This document shows, in pieces, positions 47,589-57,642 of a DNA stretch of 64,000 bases. The notes beneath the pieces are model-generated. The model saw only the letters and a list, made by a program, of their open reading frames with translations. It did not search any database and was not told the origin of the DNA. The first letter of the stretch is position 1; each line of letters opens with the position of its first letter. The stretch is taken from positions 9,099,842 to 9,163,841 of the forward strand of contig NC_087071.1 of the NCBI RefSeq assembly GCF_963678635.1, in the 5' to 3' direction. This DNA comes from Symsagittifera roscoffensis (Eukaryota > Xenacoelomorpha > Acoela > Convolutidae). The position numbers and the translations under genes were made by a program.

Positions 47589-47931
47589 GTAAAGAAAACT
47601 ACTGGATTCGCAAAAATGTTTAAGTTATATTTGTCACTATATATTATAAATTTTATAAGCATTGATGTCTAACATTTTTTTAAGAGCTAGTGGCTATCGT
47701 TTTTGATGAACTGTATTGCTACTAGCTAAAAGTATGTTTTTGAATTTTCTTTGCCTTGCTTCAGTTCTTGTTCTTAAATAATAAGTAATAGAGACACTTT
47801 ACTTCACTTATACGATTTAAATTTGCCAATATGTCTATTTTAAAAATCTGAATTAGGCTAGTTTTTTTGCGCATGATTTGATTACGTCAGATTGGTTAAA
47901 GATTTGTTGTTTGTTTTTGTTGTTGTTTCAG

Positions 47932-48239
47932 CGCTTGTCTGCCATTTTATATATTCCAGTGTTGAGAGTAATGCTTATCGTACAATTTCATACTATTTCA
48001 TTAAAGAAACAAAACTTTATAATCACAGCAAATTAAGCATTTTTCTTGTGCATCAAACATTTTTCTTGTGCATCGACAATCAGGAAATAAAATTTAAAAA
48101 AAAAGTTTTTTTTTGCCATAATCTCTATCACGAAAAATGTAGGAAACTGGACGATGAATGTTTTACATTGTATGATAAGCACTATTCTATAAAAGACAAA
48201 CGTATGACAGGCATTTTGTTCATAATAAAAATTGTATAA
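47932..48239 (+). CDS. Probable next host exon, running into a MITE
   Basis: A strong acceptor (TTTGTTGTTGTTTCAG) ends at 47931, leaving a 343-base intron. The first two bases complete the alanine codon begun at 47588 and the frame goes on with LVCHFIYSSVES, finishing helix 3. From about 47970 the sequence belongs to a MITE, although the frame stays open to a stop at 48237-48239. The normal end of the exon is therefore unclear: either the real donor or stop was replaced by the insertion, or the MITE was taken into the coding sequence. Confidence 0.45.
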
Positions 48240-48247
48240 TCAGCATT
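47970..48247. mobile_element. 278-bp MITE, AATGCTTATCATACAA family (copy 2)
   Basis: Starts AATGCTTATCGTACAATTT and ends with the inverse AAATTGTATAATCAGCATT (15 of 19 bases pair). A further inner inverse copy lies near 48170. Related to 32627-32888. Confidence 0.65.
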
Positions 48248-48465
48248 CTATTCATTTAAAAATAAAAAAAAAATTCTGAATTTGTTCTGAACTTTTGCAT
48301 TTTGTCAAACCAATAGCGGGTTTGGTATTTTGTTAAACAAAACTGTTTTTATATCTGTTAAACTTATATGATTAGAAAACTTCAGTGAATCGAATATTCG
48401 CCTATTTTTTGTCAGATATAAGTTCAACTAGCTAATAAAACAATAAAAAATAATTGTCTAGTAGT

Positions 48466-48684
48466 ATTGTATCGTGTCCCGGATCCTAAGGGGGGGTCCT
48501 TCCTAAGGGGGGGGGGGGGGGGGGTCCTCACGTAAAGCGAAATCCTAGGAAAAGGGTCCTTAATTTTTTGGAGGACCCCTATCCTAGGATTTTGTAAATG
48601 ATCGCAAGTTCCCACCCGTAAAGTAAAAGACCCCCTCCTTAGGATCTTGTTAAGCTGAGCTCAACAACCGGGACGCGATACAAT
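48466..48684. mobile_element. G-rich foldback MITE with 17-base inverted ends
   Basis: ATTGTATCGTGTCCCGG at 48466 and its reverse complement at 48668-48684 differ at one base. Inside, further paired blocks (GATCCTAAGGGGGG with CCCCCTCCTTAGGATC; TCCTAGGA on both sides) would let the 219-base unit fold into one long hairpin. It holds a run of 18 G at 48507-48524. Confidence 0.7.
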
Positions 48685-49055
48685 AATTCCTTCTAATTCC
48701 TTTTAAAGCGGTCCCTTTTCCCGCGATAATTAAAATTAATCGTCCTAATTCCTGAACTTTTCTTTTTTCGTCCTAGTTTCATGTGGATATCATTTCCTGG
48801 CTCTCTTTCTTTTCGTCAAAGATTTGTCATGCTATTAAACTTTGTTATTGAAAACAAGCCTAAGGATTTCACACATTTGTTTGAATTAACACTTGGTTTG
48901 CGTCTACTAGTTTATTTGCCTGAAGCTATTTATGTTAAAACAGTGATTGAGCTCAATACGAGTATTTTATTAGTTGTCAATTGGTAAAAACCAAAACATA
49001 TACAAGTCGAAGTATAAAAAGGACGAACAGTAAAAATCATCTGAAAATATATGAT
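48685..49055. other. Stretch between the foldback element and the polymerase end
   Basis: No gene recognised. The left end of the main Maverick should lie here or further left, but no terminal inverted repeat can be identified because the partner end is outside the window. Confidence 0.4.
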
Positions 49056-52000
49056 TCAGACTTTAATGTTTATTGTTTTGGTTTTTTTTGCGCTGTTTTT
49101 TAGATGGTCGTTCTTCTGAAGCTTCAGATAAATAAATGGGTTTTTTATAGGGGGACGTTCACGGACTCGGCTACTAGAAGCTTCTTCTTCTTCTTGCAGC
49201 TCTGCTTCTGAGTAGGGCCGCTGTAAAAATCCCCAATCCGGAAGTGTAAAATCGGGAGAACTGTTATCAGTTTCATTGTATGAGTTGGCCCTCTCGGTGT
49301 CCGTGTAAATGTCTTCTAGAAAAGCATTTTCTTCAGCGGCTTTATGGCCAAAGGGCACTGTCGAAATTCCGTCGAAAAGTAGAAAACGTTTTGAGTCGAA
49401 TGGTGACAATGCAAGTTTGTTTTGTTTCACTGTCATATTGGTGTGACCTTTCGAAACTATATTATAGTTGTAAACTCTCATTGTTTTTCCAGTGAATAAT
49501 GTGTCCCTGAAGGTTTGGTGGACCAGTTCTCTCTGTGCACTTCGTTTAATTCCTTTGGCACTCAATTTTTGAGTGCCTTCTAAACAGAAGCAAAATTATG
49601 ATTCTTTTCTACAACGTTGGGGATAGCTTCATTTCACTTCAGCAACTCAATTTATACCGAACAAAATTTGATTCATTTTACCAAAAACGAGCAGAAGACT
49701 CTAAATTATGATTAAAAAAGAGGAAAAAGAGGGAATATGTTGTCAGATAAATCAACGTTTAGGCAACATTGTATAATGTTGCCTAAATCAGCTAAATGCC
49801 CATAGTTTAATGCAACAAATTAAGGGGTGTAGGTAGGTTGGTGGTGGTATTTTTGTTCTGTAAAAGGTAGGAATGGGGGGTGGAAGGGTGGCTTAAATTT
49901 TATTTACCATTAAGGACGACCGAATATAGTTTCGGTTTTAGGGCGATGAATTCTCTGATCGGCTTCCCACCAGTCTCGTCTTTGAACTTCAGCACAACTT
50001 TCTTGTTGGTATCCTCGAACAAGAAATGGTCCTTATCGTAATTTGAAAAGTCGAAATCAGCTTTTATTTTCTCCAAGACTCGGTAAACGTCATCAGTTTT
50101 TATAGCGTAAATAAAACTATCCGTGTCGGAGTAAAGGAGTTCCAAGTTTAGATTTGGTTTCATTTTTTGATAATGAAACTGAAACATGAAACGCTTGGCG
50201 GGGTCTAGGATGGTCGCACCAACTATCATAGGTTTATCCCACAATATTTTTGTTACTGAAAAGCTAATTGTGGCTAATTGATCGTCAATGATTTGAAAGC
50301 TTTTCATTGTGCTCAGAGCTGTTTTTTGTAAAAGTTCTCTCTCATTCCTCACAATCTCCAGCTTCTTTCTACCTAACTTAGACTCCATTGTCTTACCGAA
50401 AGCTGAATTAACAATTAGCTTGTAGAAGTTCTCCTGGAAATTATTTACCGCGGCTTTTCGTAGGCGGGTGTTGAGGTCGACAAAGGGTGCCATCCAGTGA
50501 CTTTGGCGGAACTGAAGAACTTTTCCCAGGTGAGTTATTTTCATTCCCAGCTCATGGTACAATTTTAGGGTAAGGTAGTGCAAAACATAACCTTCTTTAG
50601 GATGCAAGGTCTGTAGAAGCTTTGGCACTTTTGGCAGTGTGGTGATTCCCACTTTTCCCAACATGTCGACTTGCTCGTTGCTCATTGCACCGATGTCCAC
50701 TACTTCACGAGAGGGGGCAAGGGGGTAATCAGCAAAGAAGTCGTGAAGCTCTTCGGGTATGGTTAAATTGACTTCAACTATATAACCCCACTCTGAGGTT
50801 TCGCTGGTGAGCAGTATGTCTGCCAGACTTTTTTCAACTATTGAAAAATCAATTAAGGGCAAAGGGCAGTGTTTCATTATCCCCCCGTACAAATTGTTTG
50901 CATCAATATTGAGGACGTAGCTTGATGGTTCTGAGGGCGAAAAATCGTCGAGGTAGTTATTGTTTGCTTTGTAAAATCGGCGCGCGTAAACCGACGACAT
51001 GCCTCCTCGTATCATTCGCTGCACAAGGTCTAGATGTTCACGGTCCGTTAAGAGTTTCAGTTCGGGCTTACAAACTTTTAGAAAGGCGTCCCCGGAAAGG
51101 TTACTTGCCGTGAAGTAACAGGCGCAATCCAGCCCGTATGTTTGATAGCAAACTTCACGAAAAGCTTTGAAAACGGAAGCAAGCAATAGCACATCTGTAG
51201 TCAAGTACAAGTCGTGGTAATCACCAAGTGAGCCACACTTCAGTTCGGTGAAAACTTTAAGGGCATGATTGTACTCGCTTCTTGAAACACTCACATCCCC
51301 TCCTGTTAGACTATTTTTCCACATTGCTCGTGGGGGGAGGCGAGTTTCTCGGAATTTTTCGAATGAGTTGAAGTATGAGTAGGGGTAATGCCCTTTCTGT
51401 TTCAACAGACTGACTTTTTCACGTGAGTGGCCGAGTTTTTCAAAATAGTTCTCCAGCAGAAAAAATTTTTCGTTGGGCAAATTATCGACAAGTTTTGCCA
51501 ACGATGCTAGCATGAACCTATACGAATCGATGAATCTCAGATTTTCGTAGAGTTTTTTGATTTTTCCGTTTTTGTCCGTGTACGTTTTTATGTAGACTGA
51601 GATTGTCAAGGATATATATTTTTCTTCAGATGCGGGTATTACGGAAAAAGTGTTTTCCGAATCGCTTTTTGCGAGCGCTTTGATTATAAAGTGTAAATCA
51701 TAATTTGACAATTTATGAGCTACTACTGGAATGTAATTTGTTGTTTTTCTATTAACGTTACACTCATTGTGTGCCCAACCCAGAAACTTGTTGGTGTAAT
51801 GGCAATGATCAAGTACCACTTGATCATTGTCGGAAAAATCATTCTCGCATATCCAACAAATTGTAGCATCTTCCCGTTCCTGGTCTGTTATACCAGTGAA
51901 AGTGTAATATTTTCTTTTTTCGACGTAAATTTGTCTCGCTAACGATTCAAGGGAGCTAATTAGCTCTTCCATCACATTCGGTCCTCTTTTAAGCTCAAAC

Positions 52001-53645
52001 TTTAACAGGTCTTTTTTCCCAAATTCGATTACTGCTAACGCGTAGCCGCACGGTTGATGGATTTCAATAGTTTGCGTGCTAGATTTTCGCGGATCAGGTT
52101 GCGGTCCGTATACTGGTAAGAGCAGTGACTCCAAATCAAAGTAGATTACTCTGGGTACGTACCAACGAGCTGTTAAGTTTTTGAACTTGTGGTCATCTTT
52201 TCCCGGCTTGGGCATTGTTATGACGACATCTTCGTCTTGGTAGCACAGTTCTTGATGTCTTCTCAGAGTTTCGAATGAAGCGCATGAGTGGAAACATTTG
52301 CGACAAATCTCAGATTGAAATCGGTGCACTTTGTGCCGCACGTACTCGACCAGTTTCTGGAGATCCCTTATCAACACATAGTGATATTTTGATCCATCTG
52401 TCAGCAGCAACAAGTCCACAATCAGGCTAGTAGTGAATCTGCTCGATACTCTTATGGGCAACAATTCACCATCGTTGTACCTGAACAGAAAAATAATTTT
52501 TATACCTAGGTTTGGAATAAAATAAAAAGGGTGTTTGAATAGGTTAAGAACATTATTGAAGGAATTTTAAAATTTTTAGAAGGCAATTAGAATTTGCTTA
52601 CCGGAAGACGTTGATTTGACAATTGTTCAACTTTTCAAATCTGTCCATATCCATCAGACCCATTGGCATTTCGTATTCCCCATTGATTTTCACAATTCCT
52701 TCTTTGTCGAGATTGTAGGTTGAGACTTTGTTTTTCTCCAGCCACCGTCTAGATGTGGTGTAGAGGGCCAACTCATTCACATTGTGATATGCCGCAGTAG
52801 AGAAAGCAGTAGAGAAAGCAAAGGTCATCATCTTTAGTGTTGATATTTGTGAGCAGAGTAGATGCTGCGCTGAGTGCATCAGGTAGCTCGAGGTAGGATC
52901 CTGCTCTTATTGGTGAGAAAGCCGCGAAACTGATTTGCAATTTTTCAATTCTGTCAATAATCCATCCGCTACCATGAGAAGAGAACGAATTGACTTGGTT
53001 GACCATATGTTCAATCAGTTCCAAGAATTGAACCCCAGCTATTCCCTCGAAGTACACTGTCAATGTCTTAGTGTTCAGAAACAGCATGGTCCTTTAGAAG
53101 TTTCCACTGTCCCCGTCTTGCACAGTGGGAATTTTGATCATTCCCACTTCCACGTGGAATTGCACCTTGTTCGGACCCTCTTTGACCCTTTCCAGTATAA
53201 GAGCATCTATTTCCTCCTTGTTTTGCATCATGACTTGAAGCAAATCCATTTCTTTTTCACCAACTTTGAGATCGTATCGACGCAATTTGCCTCTGAACGC
53301 GCTTTCCGTTGGGGCAGCGGAAGACGTCGTCTCAATGCCGTCCCAAACTGGCAATGCGTGCTTCTTCAGCAAGTGTTGTCCATAGCTTTCCGCGGTGAGA
53401 AATATTGTATGGCAATAGATACAATGACTATTCGAAGTCATGTCATGTACCAGCTCGACGTGCTCTCGGGCTTCCGACAAACTCTCGAATGACTCGAGAC
53501 ACTCATCGCAAACAGTTTGAGGAGGAGGGGGAGGAAGGATCTTGTGAACTTTTTGCTCATGTCTTCTCAAGTTCCTTTTAGAGTTCAGTATTTTTCCGCA
53601 CTGCTGGCAAGGAACAAGTGTCGCGATAGAAGTAGAGTTCGGCAT
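49056..53645 (-). CDS. Maverick protein-primed family B DNA polymerase, two introns, two lesions
   Basis: Replicates the element from its ends by protein priming. The N-terminal part (53645-53097) has three C2H2 zinc fingers. The main exon (52480-49908) holds exonuclease motif YFDLES, a DHCHYTNKFLGWAHNECN endonuclease-VII-like block, polymerase A DANNLYG, B KLIVNSAFGKT and C YSDTDS. The last exon (49579-49056) has the conserved KGIKRSAQR tail. Introns with GT-AG ends: 52481-52601 (121 bases, codon split in arginine) and 49580-49907 (328 bases). Lesions: in-frame TAA at 53094-53096 and a single-base frame change near 52795, beside a doubled TTTCTCTACTGC. The total is about 1,380 codons, a usual length. 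All motifs are intact, so it was functional until recently. Confidence 0.95.
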
Positions 53646-54278
53646 TGTTTGTTGAAGTTACTGAAGTAATTCAGGAAAATTTCAAGAAGTAGAACCGGTT
53701 ATGAAAAAGCAAAAGCGAGAAGTGACTAGCACCAAAAAACTTTGCGGGTAAGGGCAAGTAGAAGCCATTAACGAGAGTTATACTTCGCCGTCTTGGCAAT
53801 AAGTACTTTCCTTTCCAAAAACAGGGTTTTGTATACTAAAAACTGATTCATTTACAGCCTCAAACTTTTGCTGTTAATTTTAAGGGTTAGCGATAAAGTT
53901 ATGGCTTTTTTAGGGGACTGGTTTAGACTTTCAATTAACATTTCAGCACTAAATTACAAAATTCAAAGCTTAGAATGATTCAGATAGAGCCTTAAACTTT
54001 TTCTGACTAATTTTAACCGTGAAACAGTAATTTCCTAATGTTTTCAAGCCCAGTTCTTGGTTTGCGTAAATAGGTATAATAAAAAGTAGAAACAAGAGAT
54101 AAAAGTATTCAGAAAGTAAAGCCCCCAACTAACTAATTAAGTTGAAATAAAATAGTAAACTTAAAAAATGAAAATTTTGCAAATTTGACACCTTGATAGT
54201 TACCGATGCATGATAAGCATAGATTGTCATTTGAATGTGTAAAAGATATCGGAATCAAAGTTTCCTTCATGTCATTCA
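53646..54278. other. Upstream region of the polymerase gene
   Basis: AT-rich, no open frame of interest; probably holds the polymerase promoter. No motif can be assigned. Confidence 0.35.
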
Positions 54279-54394
54279 GTGTCCCGTGAAACATTTCATA
54301 TCATGTCCTTCGAAATATTAAGGCATGGCCGTTTGGTTTAAGGGGCAATAGCTAACCCGGCGTTGCTCGTCGCTACGCTCCTCGGGAACGCCTC
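54279..54394 (+). repeat. 116-base inverted repeat, left copy
   Basis: Reverse complement of 57432-57547. The inner ~75-80 bases, ending GGGAACGCCTC, are identical; the outer ~40 are about 85% alike. It is clearly richer in G+C than its surroundings and contains GGCGTT...AACGCC pairing, so each copy could form a small hairpin. Identity stops sharply on the side facing the cassette. Confidence 0.9.
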
Positions 54395-55170
54395 CCGTTC
54401 TGTAATTTCAAGTGAAACTTTTTTTTTCAAAATAAAGGAAAACCTCAAACTTTTTATGTTGTGAAAAAAGGAAAAATAATGTTTAAAAAAGTGTCTTTTA
54501 AATCTATCAACAAAAAAAACCAGTAAGTTTTGTGGGACCTCGAGCACAGTTCTACTGGTCAAGTTCGAAATTTAAAAAACGTAATTTTTTAACTTCTTTA
54601 TTTCCTTCATTTTTAGCTTGAATTATTCGTTCACGTTTTAAATTCAAGTGAATGTGGTTTGAAATTTTTAGGCGCTATCTGATACGTAATTAGGACAAGC
54701 GTAGAAATTTAAAAAAATTATAGCCCAATCAATGAGAGTAGACGCTTAAAAAGTTGTGATTTTTTGAGAAAATCTGATTTTTGTGAAAATATTGAAAAAA
54801 AAATTGGGAAAAAATTTTTTTCTCTCCAAATCCATTGAAACTACCCTCAATCAATTTGCCATGAATTTCTGAGCAGGGTTAAGGGTCATGTTCATTTTTA
54901 CACCCAAAACATGTATATGAATGTAATATAATGCAGATTTATGGCTTAAAACACTCTCTGTTACTTTGCGTAAGACCTGGCTAAGCCCACTGGGCATAAA
55001 GTATGATGAGAGAGAGGACAGAGAATGTTTGATAAAAAAGCCAAATAAATATGGTTGGACTACCAACAAGAAAATGTTGGACCCTTCCATATTTATCTTT
55101 CTTTTGAAAAGAAAGCAATATCCCGAAAAGGATATTCCAAATGGGGTTCACTACTGAGCAAGTGTATTTA

Positions 55171-55190
55171 TCTCTCTCTCTCTCTCTCTC
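55171..55190. repeat. (TC)10 microsatellite
   Basis: Twenty bases of pure TC inside the cassette, downstream of the 214-residue gene. Confidence 0.95.
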
Positions 55191-55439
55191 ATTCTTTCTC
55201 AAACAACAATTTTAGCGTAAAATTATTCTCGATTTGTGATTTTTTTCTAGTTTTCTCTAAGATTTTGCTGAAAACTTTACGGGGCAAACTTTAATTGATC
55301 TATTAAGCAAAATAAAAACTGAGACAAAAAATATACACACAGTAATGTTAAAACAGCTTAGAAGTCAAATCAAACAAAAATGAAAATATAAAACCTTGGA
55401 ATAATATTTGAAACAAAGGAAAGTTTTTTGTTTAAGTTA

Positions 55440-56084
55440 TTAGAAACCTCGAAACTGTAGTTTTCTCTTTTTTGGCGCATAGCAAGCTGCATTTGGAGGA
55501 GTGCCTTGAATGAGATCTGGGGTGACTAGATCAATTGTCTCCGCACTAGATGAAACCCGAGCATCCGAAAAGGAAGTTGATTGTTCTGGAGTTGAAACTG
55601 CTCCCCTAACAAACGACTCGGGAGACATTGCTGTCGGAATATCCCAGTACGCTTCGCGCTCTGCATAATCACGAATACATCCCTCCTGATTTTCATACAA
55701 CGGCATTGACTCGCAGTCATACGCGAAGAGAATTTTTCTTGGAGACTGCTCGAGCGAGGTTGTGTCGTTTATCTCCGTCTTTTCTAATGCCGGATAGCTC
55801 TCGTGAATAGTGCAACTCTCGTACATTCGTTTTCGATTCTGTCTAAGTAGATCGATGTGATCAAGGAGGTAGTTCGGTAGCATGATATGACTTTTTGTAG
55901 TCCATTCCTCGTTTTGATTCTCGTCGTTTTTTCGGGGAGCCAAGTCATTGAACGGACTTGCTGTAGACCGAGAGACTCTCTCTTTCTGTTGATGGATGAC
56001 TGCAATCGACTCTCTCGTGTATGTTTGGTAGATAATTGTTCTTTCTCGATCAGACACTGAGATTATTTGTAAAGGACTAGTCAT
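55440..56084 (-). CDS. Maverick accessory protein of unknown function (214 residues)
   Basis: An intact single frame starting MTSPLQIISVSD. It is hydrophilic, with no membrane segment, cysteine cluster or known fold visible. Notable parts: RTIIYQTYTRESI near the start, SPFNDLAP, a conserved middle EQSPRKILFAYDCESMPLYENQEG, and a C-terminal APKKRK that could be a nuclear import signal (inference). A decayed homologue at 60-680 keeps the same blocks, so the protein was under selection in at least two Mavericks. It lies inside the segment bounded by inverted repeats, opposite in direction to its two neighbours, with which it shares a 600-base upstream region. Confidence 0.75.
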   Translation of the reverse strand: MTSPLQIISVSDRERTIIYQTYTRESIAVIHQQKERVSRSTASPFNDLAPRKNDENQNEEWTTKSHIMLPNYLLDHIDLLRQNRKRMYESCTIHESYPALEKTEINDTTSLEQSPRKILFAYDCESMPLYENQEGCIRDYAEREAYWDIPTAMSPESFVRGAVSTPEQSTSFSDARVSSSAETIDLVTPDLIQGTPPNAACYAPKKRKLQFRGF

Positions 56085-56683
56085 GACTTGAAGAGGTTTA
56101 AAGTTTTGTTAAAATGAAAGGACTGAACTACCGAAATGAAATTGAGAGAATGAAAAGTATGAAAAGTTTATTAATGAGAATGAGATCAGGAAAGGGGTGG
56201 CATAGTTCAATTAGGTCAAAGCTAATAACTTTTTAGGCGAGGCTATCAAATTTTATTCTTTCTTTTAAGCATGACGCCTGAGGTCATGTTAGGAATGAAT
56301 GTGAAAACCCGATTTTTTAGATTTATGTGACAGCTTTATTATAGTGGCTACGGGCGAAAGCACTCAAAATCAAATTTTCATGATAGTTTGCCAGACATTC
56401 ATTGTTATGCTGTTAGAAATTCATCACCATGATTCATAACAGTCATTAAAATAACCGTCACAATAAATAACACTAGAAGATTTTTAGAGTATAGCCGGGG
56501 GAAAAAGTAACTAAATACCCATATAAAAAGAGGTTTATCGTTAAAGAAATTATATCCTTGGTGATTAAGTCTTATCAATATGGCTTAGGGCGCTCGTAAA
56601 TTTTATCACCTAAATTTTTACTTTGGGAGCGCATGATCTGTCTCGTATACTGTGATCAGTCATTCTTCAACGTTCCACACTAA
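56085..56683. promoter_or_regulatory. Divergent intergenic region of the cassette
   Basis: About 600 bases between the starts of the minus-strand accessory gene and the plus-strand PC4-like gene. No open frame. By position it must hold both promoters, but no specific motif can be assigned. Confidence 0.3.
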
Positions 56684-57070
56684 AAACCAGTTGGTTGTTA
56701 TTCATTTATAAAGTACGCTTCTCTTGACACGGATGTAGACTATTTCGATGATTTTAGGGATATATCTTCGATTGATAAACGTTTAGTTAGAGTCGGTGCA
56801 AAAACATTAGCACAGACCGGTACTTACATAACTATCAAATTGTACAAAAAAGACGAAGAGGGAACTTTCAAGTATCGACAAGGAATAACTTTGTCAACTG
56901 GTGAATTCGAGTCCTTGGCGGACAATTATACAAAAATCAAAAGGTTGACGAAAGCAAAAAACTGCGACGTGACTGAAAAACTTAGAAAAAAGCAAAGCAA
57001 ATCTAAAAAATCTTCATGCTCTGAAAAGGAATGCGAAAGTGAAAACGATGATAACTGTCGGGTTGCGTAA
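56684..57070 (+). CDS. PC4-like single-stranded-DNA-binding protein in the Maverick cassette
   Basis: The frame is open from 56684 to the TAA at 57068-57070, about 128 codons. Residues from 56774 on read KRLVRVGAKT, TYITIKLYKKDEEGTFKYRQ and GITLSTGEFESL. This is the strand order and end signature (a DxxG turn, then xGIxLSxxxxxxL) of the PC4/p15/Sub1 coactivator domain, a dimeric fold that binds single-stranded DNA. A lysine/serine-rich and then acidic tail (SKSKKSSCSEKECESENDD) follows. There is no ATG before the domain: a short upstream exon, a non-AUG start or a lesion must be assumed. Role by inference: coating single strands made in protein-primed replication, or transcription control. 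Confidence 0.65.
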   Translation, partial: KPVGCYSFIKYASLDTDVDYFDDFRDISSIDKRLVRVGAKTLAQTGTYITIKLYKKDEEGTFKYRQGITLSTGEFESLADNYTKIKRLTKAKNCDVTEKLRKKQSKSKKSSCSEKECESENDDNCRVA

Positions 57071-57107
57071 CATTATCAACTCGTTATTCTATTGAAACTT
57101 CAAATTA

Positions 57108-57377
57108 ATGGTTGAAGCAATGTATGAGCAATCCCCTGTTCCAGTTCGCAGACGATTGCCTCAAGTTTGCTTCGGCTCGCAGACTAAATCTGTTCAAACT
57201 CAAACTGACCTGATTACTAACGTAACAATTGAACGCTTTACTAATACTTTGAATGGTGAAAACGCTGCTGAGTTTTCTAAAATAATTGACATAATTTTAA
57301 GTGGGTATGGTTGTATGGAAATTGATTCAAACACTTTGTTTGTGAAATTTATCATGGAGAAGAAATTCAAGTTTTAA
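57108..57377 (+). CDS. Small Maverick cassette protein (89 residues), unknown
   Basis: ATG at 57108, 38 bases after the PC4-like gene and in the same direction. It starts MVEAMYEQSPVPVRRRLPQ. The segment SVQTQTDL has the TQT core of dynein light chain LC8-binding peptides, and the second half looks helical. No known family recognised. It could be a partner of the PC4-like protein by position. Confidence 0.55.
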   Translation: MVEAMYEQSPVPVRRRLPQVCFGSQTKSVQTQTDLITNVTIERFTNTLNGENAAEFSKIIDIILSGYGCMEIDSNTLFVKFIMEKKFKF

Positions 57378-57431
57378 ATATTGGTTTTCTTTCGCTCTTG
57401 TATATCAAAAAAAATGTTACTACACAAGCGC

Positions 57432-57547
57432 GAGGCGTTCCCGAGGAGCGTAGCGACGAGCAACGCCGGGTTAGCTATTGCCCCTTAAACCAAACGGCCA
57501 TGCCTTAATATTTCGAAGGACTTGATATGAAACTTTTCGCGGTTCAC
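57432..57547 (-). repeat. 116-base inverted repeat, right copy
   Basis: Partner of 54279-54394. It lies 95 bases beyond the end of the protease gene and starts on the cassette side with GAGGCGTTCCCGAGGAGCG. Confidence 0.9.
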
Positions 57548-57642
57548 ATAAACTTGCAGAAAAAAAACTTTGTTGTTAATAAGAATGAATTGAAAAAAAA
57601 AAAACGAATTTATAAATTTTACAAAAACATCAATAAATTAAT

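Noticed and set aside
54279-57547. The inverted repeats as the true ends of the main Maverick
   Set aside because: Core Maverick genes continue on both sides in the same direction, so the repeats are internal, unless two elements are fused here; kept only as an alternative in the findings.
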